64,000 nt of DNA, taken from the NCBI RefSeq assembly GCF_002099195.1, contig NZ_NBYX01000012.1, forward strand, positions 124,878 to 188,877. The letters are read 5' to 3'. The position numbers were made by a program, and so were the translations under genes. Position 1 is the stretch's first letter, and each line of letters opens with the position of its first letter. Shown here in pieces: positions 43,935 through 55,938 of the stretch. The stretch is from Burkholderia puraquae. Lineage in GTDB: Bacteria > Pseudomonadota > Gammaproteobacteria > Burkholderiales > Burkholderiaceae. The notes below the pieces were generated by a model, which was not told where the DNA came from, did not search any database, and saw only the letters and a list, made by a program, of their open reading frames with translations.

Positions 43935-45437
43935 ATGAATGCACCCGAGCCGCGGCCGCGCGGCACGCTGATGATCCAGGGCACGACGTCCGACGCGGGC
44001 AAGAGCACGCTCGTCGCGGGCCTGTGCCGGCTGGCGCGCCGCGCCGGCGCGCGCGTTGCGCCGTTCAAGCCGCAGAACATGGCGCTCAACAGCGCGGTGA
44101 CGGCCGACGGCGGCGAGATCGGCCGCGCGCAGGCGCTGCAGGCACTGGCCGCGGGCGTCGCGCCGCATACGGATTTCAACCCCGTGCTGCTGAAGCCGAC
44201 GAGCGACCGCGGCGCGCAGGTGATCATTCACGGCCAGGCGCGCATGAACCTCAATGCGCGCGCGTATCACGACTACAAGCCGGTCGCGTTCGATGCCGTG
44301 CTCGAGTCGTACGCGCGCCTGCGCGCCGGCTACGACACGGTGATCGTCGAGGGCGCCGGCAGCCCGGCCGAGATCAACCTGCGCGACGGCGACATCGCGA
44401 ACATGGGTTTTGCCGAACGTGTCGACTGCCCGGTCGTGCTCGTCGCCGACATCGACCGCGGCGGCGTATTCGCGCACCTGGTCGGTACGCTCGCGTGCCT
44501 GTCGGACAGCGAGCGCGCGCGCGTGCGCGGCTTCGTGATCAACCGCTTCCGCGGCGATTTCAAGCTGCTCGAACCGGGGCTCGACTGGCTGCGCGCGCAG
44601 ACGGGCAAGCCCGTGTTCGGCGTGCTGCCGTACCTGCACGGGTTGCTGCTCGATGCCGAGGACATGCTGCCCGCACAGGCGCGCAGCGCCGCCTCACGCG
44701 GCGACGCCGGCGTGCTGCGCGTCGTCGTGCCGGCGCTGCCGCGCATCAGCAACCACACCGATTTCGATCCGCTGCGCGCGCATCCGCAGGTGGAATTCAC
44801 GTACTGGAAGAGCGGCCCCGTGCCGGACGCCGACCTGCTGATCCTGCCCGGTTCGAAGAGCGTGCAGCGCGACCTCGCGTGGCTGCGCGAGGCGGGCTGG
44901 GACACGCTGATCCGTCGCCACCTGCGCTACGGCGGCAAGGTGATCGGCATCTGCGGCGGGATGCAGATGCTCGGCCGCACGCTCGACGATCCGCTGGGCC
45001 TCGAAGGCGCACCCGGCAGCATGCCGGGGCTCGATCTGCTCGATTTCGACACGACGCTGCAGCCCGACAAGACGCTGAAGAACGTTGCCGGGCATCTCGC
45101 GTTGCCGGGCGAGGCGGCCGTGCGCGGCTACGAGATCCACATGGGCGACACGCGCGGGCCTGCGCTCGCCGCGCCCGCGCTGACGCTGGCGGCCGACGAT
45201 GCGCTGGGCGGCACGCGCCCGGACGGCGCCGTTTCCGCCGATGGCCGGATTCTCGCAACCTATGTGCACGGGCTGTTCGACTCGCCCGACGCGTGCACGG
45301 CGCTGCTTGCGTGGGCCGGGCTCGACGGCGCGGCACGCATCGACTATCCGGCGCTGCGCGAGGCATCGCTCGAGCGGCTGGCCGACACGTTCGCCGACCA
45401 TCTCGACCTCGACGCGCTGTACGCGGAGTTTCGTTGA
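43935..45437 (+). CDS. cobQ: Cobyric acid synthase
   Basis: CobQ (CbiP) amidates adenosylcobyrinic acid diamide at four positions using glutamine and ATP. The 500-residue product has an N-terminal ATP-binding motif [10 protein letters not shown] (16-25). A C-terminal class-I amidotransferase domain has nucleophile C340 in [10 protein letters not shown]. It is divergent from cobU. A weak hairpin and T-run near 45445-45470 may terminate it. Confidence 0.94.
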   Translation: MNAPEPRPRGTLMIQGTTSDAGKSTLVAGLCRLARRAGARVAPFKPQNMALNSAVTADGGEIGRAQALQALAAGVAPHTDFNPVLLKPTSDRGAQVIIHGQARMNLNARAYHDYKPVAFDAVLESYARLRAGYDTVIVEGAGSPAEINLRDGDIANMGFAERVDCPVVLVADIDRGGVFAHLVGTLACLSDSERARVRGFVINRFRGDFKLLEPGLDWLRAQTGKPVFGVLPYLHGLLLDAEDMLPAQARSAASRGDAGVLRVVVPALPRISNHTDFDPLRAHPQVEFTYWKSGPVPDADLLILPGSKSVQRDLAWLREAGWDTLIRRHLRYGGKVIGICGGMQMLGRTLDDPLGLEGAPGSMPGLDLLDFDTTLQPDKTLKNVAGHLALPGEAAVRGYEIHMGDTRGPALAAPALTLAADDALGGTRPDGAVSADGRILATYVHGLFDSPDACTALLAWAGLDGAARIDYPALREASLERLADTFADHLDLDALYAEFR

Positions 45438-45519
45438 CGCGCCGGCTACCGGCCCTCGCTTTTTCCGCCCGATCGCATACAACAGAGGAGGGCGGATGTC
45501 CGCCTGGAGGAGTGCGGCG

Positions 45520-45666
45520 ATGAAGGCTCGATGGTGGTGGAGCGTGCTGCTCGCGGCGCTGCTGGGCGCGTCGGCGGTTGCGCATGCGTGCGATTCGTAC
45601 GGATCAAGCGGCAGCCAGCCCGGTTCCGGCGACGCCACACAAGGGAAGAGCGGTTACGGTTATTGA
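45520..45666 (+). CDS. Small secreted protein (48 aa)
   Basis: A 48-codon frame follows GGAGGAG. An in-frame ATG at 45496, with AGGAGG four bases upstream, would give 56 residues. The product has MKARWWWSVLLAALLGASAVAHA followed by a Cys and a 25-residue Gly/Ser/Tyr-rich tail (SGYGY). The cleavage context AHA-C is a poor lipobox, so signal peptidase I is more likely than lipoprotein processing. It is unknown, and lies between cobQ and doxX. Confidence 0.55.
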   Translation: MKARWWWSVLLAALLGASAVAHACDSYGSSGSQPGSGDATQGKSGYGY

Positions 45667-45815
45667 GATAGTGTGCGGGGCATGATCGGTCATGCCCCTT
45701 TTTACGACCCAATTCATTCCCGTACGGAATCAGTTAAAGCGAATTGGCGCGTTTATCGGCCGAATTGATTCGAATAGAGTGCAATCCATTCATACCACTC
45801 ACGAAGGAATTCGCC

Positions 45816-46229
45816 ATGAACCCCAATCGCCTCAACGATTTCGCCGCGACACTGCTGCGCGTCGCCCTCGGCGTGCTTTACCTCGCGCACGTCGCACAGA
45901 AGGTGTTCGTCTTCACGCTGCCCGGCACCGCGCAGTTCTTTGCGTCGATCGGCCTGCCGGGCTGGCTCGCGTACCTGACGACGTTCGTCGAACTGGCCGG
46001 CGGCCTCGCGCTGCTCGCAGGCTTCCGTGTGCGCGTTGCCGCGCTCGTGCTGCTGCCGTTCATGCTCGGCGCGACCGCCGCGCATCTGCCGAACGGCTGG
46101 AGCTTCGCGTCACCGAACGGCGGCTGGGAATATCCGGCGTTCTGGGCCGTCACGCTTGCCGTGCAGGCGCTGCTGGGCGGCGGCGCGTTCGCGCTCGGCG
46201 CACGGGAGGCCGCGGTTCAGCGTGCGTAA
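45816..46229 (+). CDS. DoxX family membrane protein
   Basis: DoxX-family proteins are small integral membrane proteins of uncertain role; some relatives act in thiosulfate oxidation or redox homeostasis. The 137-residue product has four predicted transmembrane helices, a short periplasmic loop (NGWSFASPNGGWEYP), and LLRVALGVLYLAHVAQK near the N-terminus. The ATG follows GAAGGAATTCGCC. Neighbours do not suggest a partner. Confidence 0.88.
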   Translation: MNPNRLNDFAATLLRVALGVLYLAHVAQKVFVFTLPGTAQFFASIGLPGWLAYLTTFVELAGGLALLAGFRVRVAALVLLPFMLGATAAHLPNGWSFASPNGGWEYPAFWAVTLAVQALLGGGAFALGAREAAVQRA

Positions 46230-46365
46230 GGGATAAGTAAGCCCACACGGTGCGGCGCAACCCGTTCCGGTGACACCCCGTTTGCCGATATCATCGCTCC
46301 CTGTATCCGCAATCGAGCGGCGCCTGCCATGCGGCGGGCGCCGCGCGGCCTTTTCGGGGGAATTC

Positions 46366-47016
46366 ATGACGGTGATCGTGGTGGCGAATCCGAAGGGCGG
46401 CGTGGGGAAGAGCACGCTGTCCACCAATCTTGCCGGCTATTTCGCGGCGCAGGGCGCGTGGGTCGCGCTCGCCGACCTGGACCGGCAGCAGTCCGCGCAT
46501 GCTTGGCTCGACCTGCGACCGGCCGGATTGCCGGCGATCGAGTCATGGGAGCTCGATCCGGACGCGCCGACGAAGCCGCCGCGCGGCCTCGAATATGCGG
46601 TGATCGATACACCGGCCGGCCTGCACGGCAACCGGCTCAACGTCGCGCTGCAACTGGCCGACAGGGTGATCGTGCCGCTGCAGCCGTCGATGTTCGATAT
46701 CCTGGCCACGCAGCAGTTTCTGGAGCGCCTCGCCGGCGAGAAGGCGGTGCGCAAGGGCAGCGTCGAGGTCGGGATCGTCGGGATGCGGGTCGATGCGCGC
46801 ACGCGCTCGTCGGACCAGCTTCACCGGTTCGTCGAAGGGCTCGGCCTGCCGGTGCTCGGCTACGTGCGCGACACGCAGAACTACGTGCAGATCGCCGCGC
46901 ATGGCCTCACGCTGTGGGACGTCGCGAAAAGCCGGGTCGAGAAGGATCTCGAACAGTGGCGGCCGATCGTCGCATGGGCGGAGCGCCGCGAGCCGAAGGC
47001 CGCCAAGGCGTCCTGA
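46366..47016 (+). CDS. ParA family ATPase
   Basis: The 216-residue protein has the deviant Walker A motif KGGVGKST (10-17) and the ParA/Soj fold (DLDRQQSAHAW, IDTPAG). It lacks an adjacent parB and a DNA-binding N-terminal domain. It may position a cellular cargo rather than a plasmid or chromosome. No replication or partition genes are nearby. The convergent panD lies beyond a strong hairpin. Confidence 0.88.
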   Translation: MTVIVVANPKGGVGKSTLSTNLAGYFAAQGAWVALADLDRQQSAHAWLDLRPAGLPAIESWELDPDAPTKPPRGLEYAVIDTPAGLHGNRLNVALQLADRVIVPLQPSMFDILATQQFLERLAGEKAVRKGSVEVGIVGMRVDARTRSSDQLHRFVEGLGLPVLGYVRDTQNYVQIAAHGLTLWDVAKSRVEKDLEQWRPIVAWAERREPKAAKAS

Positions 47017-47053
47017 TCGCAGGGCCGCCGGGCCGGTGCGCGATGAAATGAGA

Positions 47054-47090
47054 AAGGGCCGGATTCCGTCGAGCACGGAATCCGGCCCTT
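47054..47090 (-). terminator. Terminator between parA-like gene and panD
   Basis: A perfect 16-bp stem (47054-47069 with 47075-47090) encloses a 5-nt loop. On the minus strand it is followed by TTTCTCATTT, so it mainly serves panD; T residues on the plus side are few. Confidence 0.75.
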
Positions 47091-47147
47091 CGACCGCAAG
47101 CGGCGCAGCCGCTCCCGCGCGCCAGGGCGCGCGGGTGGCCGGTCAGG

Positions 47148-47534
47148 TCAGGTCCAGTTCTGCGTCGGCACGTGATCACGGTGGCCCTTGATCTTGTTGC
47201 CGTCGTCGATGAACACGAGCTTCGGCTTCCAGCCGGCCTGCAGTTCGGCTTCGTCGACCATCGCGAATGCCGCGATGATCACGAGGTCGCCGAGCTGCGC
47301 GCGACGCGCGGCCGAGCCGTTCAGCGAGATCATCCCGCTGCCGCGCTCACCCTTGATCGCGTACGTCGAGAAGCGCTCGCCGTTGTTGATGTTCCAGATG
47401 TCGATCCGTTCGTTTTCGATGATGCCCGATGCTTCGAGCAGGTCTTCGTCGATCGCGCACGAGCCCTCGTAGTGCAGCTCGCAGTGCGTGACGGCCGCGC
47501 GGTGGATCTTCGATTTGAGCATATGGCGCTGCAT
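47148..47534 (-). CDS. panD: Aspartate 1-decarboxylase
   Basis: PanD makes beta-alanine for pantothenate through a pyruvoyl group formed by self-cleavage between G24 and S25 (YEGSC). The 128-residue proenzyme has normal length. It follows panC by 44 bp on the same strand, so the last steps of pantothenate synthesis are together here; panB is not in the window. Confidence 0.95.
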   Translation of the reverse strand: MQRHMLKSKIHRAAVTHCELHYEGSCAIDEDLLEASGIIENERIDIWNINNGERFSTYAIKGERGSGMISLNGSAARRAQLGDLVIIAAFAMVDEAELQAGWKPKLVFIDDGNKIKGHRDHVPTQNWT

Positions 47535-47578
47535 GGTGTCTCCGTGATGCGTCGTGAGAGGCGCGGGCGGGCGGCCCG

Positions 47579-49556
<1,978 letters not shown>

Positions 49557-49560
49557 GTCG

Positions 49561-49749
49561 TCAGAAGTTCTGGTAGTAGACGTACGACGTTTGCTTCACG
49601 CGCGATTCCTGCTGATCGGCACGCTCTTCGAGGTCGATCGGCTGCTTGTCCCACAGCAGGGAGCGGCCCTTGCGCTGCTCTTCCTCGAGCGTCGGCTTCT
49701 GCTGCTTGAGCTGGTTCAGGAACTGCGTGACATCGGACTGGTACGGCAT
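49561..49749 (-). CDS. DUF3460 family protein (62 aa)
   Basis: The 62-residue soluble protein starts MPYQSDVTQFLNQLK and contains GRSLLWDKQPID, matching DUF3460, a small betaproteobacterial family of unknown function. It is encoded 4 bp upstream of scpA, which suggests co-expression with chromosome segregation. An in-frame start at 49794 would add 15 residues. The family name is from memory. Confidence 0.8.
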   Translation of the reverse strand: MPYQSDVTQFLNQLKQQKPTLEEEQRKGRSLLWDKQPIDLEERADQQESRVKQTSYVYYQNF

Positions 49750-50015
49750 GGCTGGGTTTTCCGTTTCGGGCGGCGCACGATGCGCCGGATTCACGATGGC
49801 GGGATTTTACCGCATCGCGGGAACAGCCGGCGGCAATCGCGCGTCGAATCCGCGTGCAGGCGTGCAGTCGGCGCCCACAAGCGCGCCGTCAGGCATGGCG
49901 TTGCGGGCACGCACGCTCGCGCGGCGGTTTACAAACATTAAGCTTTGACGCCAGCACCCTGTGGTCAAATACAGGGTTTTCCACAAAACCGTGATAACCG
50001 AGGGCGAGGTCATAT

Positions 50016-51830
50016 TTGGCGGGGCAGTCGAACCAGCAAGCACATACGGCACATGACGCGGGCCCGCGCGTGGAATGCAATCGCGCCGGCGCCGCGGCCC
50101 GCGCCGCGCGGGCAACCCTCGCGGGTTGCCTTGCTGCGTTCTTCGCGCTGCCGGCCCACGCGAAGTACGACGTCGACATCGACGCGCCGCGCTCGGTACG
50201 CAAGCTGCTCAAGTCGCATCTCGATATCGCGCGCTTCGCGAAGCGCGACGACATCAGCGACGACCAGTTCGACTTCCTCGTCACCGCCACGCCGCAGCAG
50301 GTGCGCGACCTGACCGCGACGGCCGGCTATTTCTCGCCGGTCGTGCGCACCGACGTGCGCACGCGCGACGGCAAGCGCGACGTGCGCATCGCGGTCGATC
50401 CGGGGAAGCAGACGGTCGTGTCGACCGTCGACCTGACGTTCAAGGGGCCCGTCGACACCGAGGATCCGAAGCAGGAAGCCGCGACCCGTTTCGCGTTTTC
50501 GCTGAAGCCGGGCGATCCGTTCACGCAGTCCGACTGGGACGGCGCGAAGGGCGCGGCGCTCAGGCAACTGCAGTCGCGCCGCTATCTCGGCGCGAAGATC
50601 GCGTCGTCGGAGGCACGCATCGACCCGAGCACGCAGCGCGCGACGCTCGCGGTCACGTTCGACAGCGGGCCGACGTTTACGATCGGCAAGGTCGATGTCG
50701 ACGGCGTGCGGCGCTACCCGGAAAAGATCGTCACGAACGTCAATCCGCTGTCGGAAGGCGAGATCTACGACGTGCGGCGGATCACCGAATTGCAGCGGCA
50801 GTTGCAGAACACGCCGTACTACGCGAGCGTCGCGATCGACGTCGGCGACGATACGGCGAAGCCCGAGCGCACGCCCGTGCACGTGAAGGTCAGCGAGTTT
50901 CCGTACAACAACATCCGCGGCGGCGTCGGCTTTGCCACCGATACCGGGCCGCACGTGCAGGGCTCCTATACGTATCTCGACACGTTCGGCGCCGCGTGGC
51001 CGCTGACCGTATCGGGCCGGCTCGACCAGATCCAGCAATACGGCCAGGTTCAGCTGTCGATGCCGCCGGGCGAGAAGGGCTGGACCAACAGCGTGCTCGC
51101 GTCGTACACGAACACCAACGTGTCGGACACGCGCATCTACAGCGCGCGGGTCGGCGTGCAGCGCACGCGCACCGGCCAGTTCATCGACTATGCGTATTCG
51201 CTGATGTACTACCAGGACCGGCTCGACCAGAACGGCGCGGGGCCGACCACGAGCCGCGCGCTCGTGCCGCAATGGGCGTGGACGCGCCGCAATGTCGACG
51301 ATCCCCTGTTCCCGCGCTCGGGCAACCTGATCCATGCAGAGGCCGGCTTCGCGATCAAGGGCGTGGCGACCGACCAGACCTTCATCCGCGGCTACGCGCG
51401 CGGCCAGCAGTACCTGCCGATCGGCAAGCGCGACCTGTTCGTGTTCCGTGCGGAACTCGGCGGTGTGTTCACGAGCGGCAGCTCGACCGGCGTGCCGGCG
51501 TCGCTGCTGTTCCGCGCGGGCGGCTCGAACTCGGTGCGCGGCTATGGCTACCAGAGCATCGGCAACAGCGTCGACGGCTCCGTGCTGCCGACCAAGTACC
51601 TGATGACGGGCACCGCCGAATACCAGCACTGGTTCAACCGCGACTGGGGCGCCGCGACGTTCTTCGACATCGGTACTGCCACCGATGCGTGGGGCGAGCG
51701 TGTGTTCTATCCGGGTGTCGGCATCGGCGCGCGCTGGCGCAGCCCCGTCGGCCCGATCAACGTCGACGTCGCGTACGGGTTGCGCAACCATAGCGTGCGC
51801 CCGTACCTGACGCTCGGCATCGCTTTCTGA
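50016..51830 (+). CDS. tamA: Autotransporter assembly factor TamA (Omp85 family)
   Basis: TamA is the outer-membrane subunit of the TamAB complex for outer-membrane protein and lipid transport. The 604-residue product has a long signal region ending ALPAHA (about residue 49), three POTRA-like repeats and a C-terminal 16-strand barrel. Omp85 motifs include LLFRAGGSNSVRGYGYQS. The start is a TTG with GAGG six bases upstream; GTG at 50070 lacks a Shine-Dalgarno. It precedes tamB by 25 bp. The 266-bp interval upstream (49750-50015) contains a 7-bp stem-loop at 49956-49977. Confidence 0.87.
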   Translation: MAGQSNQQAHTAHDAGPRVECNRAGAAARAARATLAGCLAAFFALPAHAKYDVDIDAPRSVRKLLKSHLDIARFAKRDDISDDQFDFLVTATPQQVRDLTATAGYFSPVVRTDVRTRDGKRDVRIAVDPGKQTVVSTVDLTFKGPVDTEDPKQEAATRFAFSLKPGDPFTQSDWDGAKGAALRQLQSRRYLGAKIASSEARIDPSTQRATLAVTFDSGPTFTIGKVDVDGVRRYPEKIVTNVNPLSEGEIYDVRRITELQRQLQNTPYYASVAIDVGDDTAKPERTPVHVKVSEFPYNNIRGGVGFATDTGPHVQGSYTYLDTFGAAWPLTVSGRLDQIQQYGQVQLSMPPGEKGWTNSVLASYTNTNVSDTRIYSARVGVQRTRTGQFIDYAYSLMYYQDRLDQNGAGPTTSRALVPQWAWTRRNVDDPLFPRSGNLIHAEAGFAIKGVATDQTFIRGYARGQQYLPIGKRDLFVFRAELGGVFTSGSSTGVPASLLFRAGGSNSVRGYGYQSIGNSVDGSVLPTKYLMTGTAEYQHWFNRDWGAATFFDIGTATDAWGERVFYPGVGIGARWRSPVGPINVDVAYGLRNHSVRPYLTLGIAF

Positions 51831-51855
51831 CCGTACTGCTTCATCGACGAACCGC

Positions 51856-54800
51856 ATGACGAAGGACCCGAACGACACGCCGCCGCCTCACGATCCGGAC
51901 TCGCCAGACGGCGTGCCCGACGCGCCGCCGCGTGCGCCGCGCCGCGGGCCCGTCGCGCGAATCGGGCGGTTCGTCGCGTGGACGCTCGCGACGGTCGTGC
52001 TGCTCGTCGTGCTGGCGGCCGGGCTCGTGCTGGCCGCGGTGACGACCGAGCACGGCACGCGGCTCGCGTGGCAGGTAGCCGAGCGTGTGCTCGGCACGCG
52101 GCTCGCGGGCACGCTCGACGGCGGCTCGCTCGCGACCGGCGTGCGGTTGCGCGGATTTGCCTGGACGAGCCCCGACGGCACCGGCACCGAAATCCGCATC
52201 GACCGGCTCGACGGCCGCTGGGCGCTGACCCGCGCGCCGTGGCGGCTGTCCATCGCCTATCTGCGCGCCGGCACGATCGACGTGCGGATCGCGCCCGGGC
52301 CGTCGACGCCGAGTAAGACGCCGCAGGACCTGAGCCTGCCGCTGCAGTTGCGTATCGACGACCTGCGCATCGATCGCCTTGCGATCCACGACGGCGGTTC
52401 GACGACGCAGCTCGACCATATCGCGCTGAACGGCCGCAGCGACGGCCGTCACCATGAACTCGTGCTCGACGGCATTGATACGCCGTACGGCGCGCTGACC
52501 GCGCGCGCGAAGCTCGACGGCGTGAAGCCGTTCGCGCTGACGGGCGAAGCCACTTATGCGGGCAAGCTGTCGGACGAGCCGGTCGATGCGCGCGCGCGCG
52601 TGTCGGGCTCGCTCGAGGCGCTCGTCGCCGACGTCGACGCGAGCGGGATGAAGCTGAACGGGCGCGCGCACGTCGAGGCCGCGCCGTTCGGCGCGGTGCC
52701 GCTCACGCGCGCGTCGCTCGCGTTCGATCACGTGAACCCGCAGGCGCTCGCGCCCGGCGCGCCGGCCGCCGATCTCGCGGTGCGCGCGGAACTCGCGCCC
52801 GCGACCGCGCCGGCCGGGGCCGAGCCCGCGAAGGGGTTCGCGGTGACGGGCCCGGTGTCGATCGTCAACGCGAAGCCCGGCACGCTCGGCGACCATCTGC
52901 TGCCGGTGATCGACGCGCACGCGAACGTGCATCTCGACGCGCATGCGCAGCGGATCGACGCGCTTGCGCTGAAGCTGATCCGCGATGGCAGCGTGACGGG
53001 CAACGGCACGCTGACGGGCGGCAAGGGCCGCTTCGACCTGAAGGTCGCGAACCTCGACCTGAATGCGTTCGTCGCCGAGCTGCGGCCGATGCGCCTGGGT
53101 GGCCCGCTCGGCGTGACGCTCGCCGGCGACGTGACGACCGTCGACTTCAACCTGAACGATCCGAAGCTCGCGCTCGGCGCGCGCGCGAAGGTTGCGTTGA
53201 CGCCGCAGCAGACCGTGCTGACCGACGCGCGCGTGACGGCGGGCAAGGGCCGAATCGACCTGACGGGCGTGTTCCGCCACGATGCGCATTCGAGCTACGA
53301 CGCCAAGGCGACGCTGACCGCATTCGATCCGCTGCTGCTCGCCGCGATGAGCGCGCCGAAGGCGGCGGGCGGCAAGGCGCCCGCCAAGGCTGCGAAGGCG
53401 CCGGCCCGGCGCGGCGAGACGCGCGTATCGGGCACGCTGACGGCATCGGGCGCGTTCGCGCCGCAGGTGTCGACGAAAGCGACCTTCAAGCTCGGCGACA
53501 GCCTGTACGACGGTGTGCCGCTGACCGGCGCCGGCGTCGTGCAGCTCGCCGGCTCGCGCATTTTGCCGAGCAACGCGAACCTGTCGATCGCGGGCAATCA
53601 TGTCGACCTGCGCGGCAGCTTCGGTGCGCCCGGCGACCGGTTGCGCTTCGTCGTCGATGCGCCGCAACTCGACCGGCTCGGCTTCGGCGTGGAAGGGCTG
53701 GTGCAGGCGCAGGGCGACCTGACCGGCAGCTTCGCGCACCCGAACGTGACGGCCACCTACAAGGCCGAGCACGTCGTCGTCGGCTCGAACCGGATCGGTG
53801 CCGCGCAGGGTCGCGCGGACATCCGCGACGGCGCGCACGGCGCGCTCGTGTTCACGGCCGACGCGTCCGACATCGCGCTCGGCTCGCTGAAGCTGAAATC
53901 GCTGCGCGCGAACCTCGACGGCACGCGCGCGAAGCACACGCTCGACGCGTCGGCACTCGGGATGGCCGGCGGCCGCGTGATCGACTTGACGCTCGCGGCG
54001 AACGGCGGCGTGGTCGAGAGCCGCGACGGGATGCGCTGGGACGGCACCGTCACGCGTCTCGCGAACCGCGGCACACCGGCCGTCGCACTGCAGTCGCCGC
54101 TGACCGTGTCGGCCGGCGCCGGCCGCGTGACGCTCGGCGCGACGCGGGTCACGCTCGAAGGCGCGGCGATCGACCTGAAGTCGTTCGTGTTCGATCACGG
54201 CCAGATGCGCTCGGCGGGCTCCGTGAGCGGTGCGTCGGTCGCGCGTTTCCTCGAGGTCCGCCAGGCGCTGACGGGCCAGCGGCCGCCGGTGCGGACCGAC
54301 GTCGTGCTCGACGCCGACTGGGATTTCTCGCTTGGGGCGAACGCGTCGGGCTACGTGCAGGTGAAGCGTCGCGGCGGCGACGTGACGATCGAGAGCGGGC
54401 GCGGCATCGCGTCGCTGGGGCTGACCGACCTGTCCGCGCGCGCAAGCTTCGCGCCCGGCAACCGGCTCAACGTGACGGCGCTCGCGAAGGCGAGCCGGAT
54501 CGGCACGCTCGATGCGAACGTCATCGTGCCGTTCGCGCTGCGCGACGGCATGTTCGGCGTGGTCGACGACGGCCCGCTGTCGGGCCGCATCGACGCCGAC
54601 CTCCCGTCGCTGAAGACGACCGGCAACCTGTTCGGGCCGAGCTACCTGCTCGGCGGGCGCGCGGCGCTGAAGCTGACGGTCGCGGGCACGCCGGTGAAGC
54701 CGAACCTGTCGGGGATGCTGACGGGCGACGATTTGTCCGCGACGCTCATCGACCAGGGCGTGCAGCTGAAGGACGGCATCGTGCGCATCAAGCTGTCGGA

Positions 54801-55938
54801 GAACCTCGTCGAATTCCAGCAGGTCGAATTTCACGGCGGCGACGGCACGCTGCGTGCACTCGGCCGCGTGCGCCTCGACGGCGAAGCGCCCGACCTGACC
54901 GCGAGCATCGTCGCGGACAAGCTCGAACTGTTCGCGGCGCCGGATCGCAAGCTGTCGCTGTCGGGCAAGGCGACCGTCGCGAACGACGGGCCGCGCGGCG
55001 CGCTGTCGATCGACGGCAAGTTCGTCGTCGACCGCGCGCTGTTCGACCTGCCCGAGGAGTCGGCGCCGCACCTGTCGGACGATGTGGTGATCATGCAGCC
55101 GGGCGGCACGGTGCGCGGCGAGACGCCGACCGGCACCGCGGTCGCGAAGCCGAAACCGGTCGAGGACAAGCCGGCGCCGTCGCTCGCGCCGCGCGCGAAC
55201 ATCGACATCGGCCTCGGCAACAACTTCCGCTTCAAGGGCCACGGCGCGGATCTCGGGCTGCGCGGCACGATCACCGTGATGAGTGCGCCGGGCGTGCCGC
55301 TGCGCGCGGTTGGCAACGTTCGCGTGACCGAGGGGTCGACGTATACGTCGTTCGGGCGCAAGCTCGCCGTCGAGAACGGCTTCTTCACGTTCAACGGTCC
55401 CGTGTCGAACCCGGGCGTCAACATCCTCGCGATGCGGCGCAACCAGGAGGTCGAGGCCGGCGTGCAGGTGACGGGCACGATCCAGTCGCTGACGGTCAAG
55501 CTCGTGTCGGAGCCGAACGTCACGGACAACGAAAAGCTGTCGTGGCTGCTGTTCGGGCACGGCACCGACCAGGGCAACAACGTCGGCCAGCAGGGTGCGA
55601 TGACGGCGGCGCTCGGGCTGCTCGGCAGCGTGACCGGCAAGCGCGTCGCGCAGACCTTCGGTCTCGACGAGGTCTCGGTCGGCCGCAGCGAAGTCGGCCT
55701 GACCGACCCGCAGGTCGTGCTGGTGTCGAAGGCGATCAACGAGCGCTTCGTGCTCGGCTTCGAGCAGGGCCTGCAATCGGCTGCCAACGCGTTCAAGGCG
55801 ACGATCAACCTGACGCGCTTCTGGTCGGTGTCCGCATACGGCGGCACGTTCCAGGGCGTCGACCTGAACTATACGCGGCGCTTCGACCGGTGGTTCAGCA
55901 GTGACGGCGGGCGCGCACGGCGCGGCGAGCAGCCATGA
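51856..55938 (+). CDS. tamB: Translocation and assembly module protein TamB (DUF490)
   Basis: TamB is an AsmA-like inner-membrane protein whose long beta-helical groove is thought to carry lipids or barrel proteins to TamA. The 1360-residue product has a cytoplasmic N-terminus, one transmembrane helix (about 35-58), repetitive beta-rich middle, and a C-terminal DUF490 domain with the GLYTRR-like end FKATINLTRFWSVSAYGG. Length is typical. The stop codon lies at the start of a strong terminator. Confidence 0.93.
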   Translation: MTKDPNDTPPPHDPDSPDGVPDAPPRAPRRGPVARIGRFVAWTLATVVLLVVLAAGLVLAAVTTEHGTRLAWQVAERVLGTRLAGTLDGGSLATGVRLRGFAWTSPDGTGTEIRIDRLDGRWALTRAPWRLSIAYLRAGTIDVRIAPGPSTPSKTPQDLSLPLQLRIDDLRIDRLAIHDGGSTTQLDHIALNGRSDGRHHELVLDGIDTPYGALTARAKLDGVKPFALTGEATYAGKLSDEPVDARARVSGSLEALVADVDASGMKLNGRAHVEAAPFGAVPLTRASLAFDHVNPQALAPGAPAADLAVRAELAPATAPAGAEPAKGFAVTGPVSIVNAKPGTLGDHLLPVIDAHANVHLDAHAQRIDALALKLIRDGSVTGNGTLTGGKGRFDLKVANLDLNAFVAELRPMRLGGPLGVTLAGDVTTVDFNLNDPKLALGARAKVALTPQQTVLTDARVTAGKGRIDLTGVFRHDAHSSYDAKATLTAFDPLLLAAMSAPKAAGGKAPAKAAKAPARRGETRVSGTLTASGAFAPQVSTKATFKLGDSLYDGVPLTGAGVVQLAGSRILPSNANLSIAGNHVDLRGSFGAPGDRLRFVVDAPQLDRLGFGVEGLVQAQGDLTGSFAHPNVTATYKAEHVVVGSNRIGAAQGRADIRDGAHGALVFTADASDIALGSLKLKSLRANLDGTRAKHTLDASALGMAGGRVIDLTLAANGGVVESRDGMRWDGTVTRLANRGTPAVALQSPLTVSAGAGRVTLGATRVTLEGAAIDLKSFVFDHGQMRSAGSVSGASVARFLEVRQALTGQRPPVRTDVVLDADWDFSLGANASGYVQVKRRGGDVTIESGRGIASLGLTDLSARASFAPGNRLNVTALAKASRIGTLDANVIVPFALRDGMFGVVDDGPLSGRIDADLPSLKTTGNLFGPSYLLGGRAALKLTVAGTPVKPNLSGMLTGDDLSATLIDQGVQLKDGIVRIKLSENLVEFQQVEFHGGDGTLRALGRVRLDGEAPDLTASIVADKLELFAAPDRKLSLSGKATVANDGPRGALSIDGKFVVDRALFDLPEESAPHLSDDVVIMQPGGTVRGETPTGTAVAKPKPVEDKPAPSLAPRANIDIGLGNNFRFKGHGADLGLRGTITVMSAPGVPLRAVGNVRVTEGSTYTSFGRKLAVENGFFTFNGPVSNPGVNILAMRRNQEVEAGVQVTGTIQSLTVKLVSEPNVTDNEKLSWLLFGHGTDQGNNVGQQGAMTAALGLLGSVTGKRVAQTFGLDEVSVGRSEVGLTDPQVVLVSKAINERFVLGFEQGLQSAANAFKATINLTRFWSVSAYGGTFQGVDLNYTRRFDRWFSSDGGRARRGEQP

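Noticed and set aside
46366-47016. ParA-like gene as evidence of a plasmid or partition locus
   Set aside because: No parB, parS-like repeats or replication gene is adjacent, and the surrounding genes are chromosomal housekeeping genes.
49956-49980. ACCCTGT/ACAGGGT hairpin with TTTT upstream of tamA as a terminator
   Set aside because: The upstream DUF3460-scpA unit reads away from it, so no gene needs termination there on the plus strand; it is a weak 7-bp stem and may be part of a promoter region.
51841-55776. A 1311-codon open frame antisense to tamB
   Set aside because: It is rich in Arg/Ala/Val/His with no recognisable domain and mirrors the third-codon GC bias of tamB. Such antisense frames are expected in GC-rich genomes.
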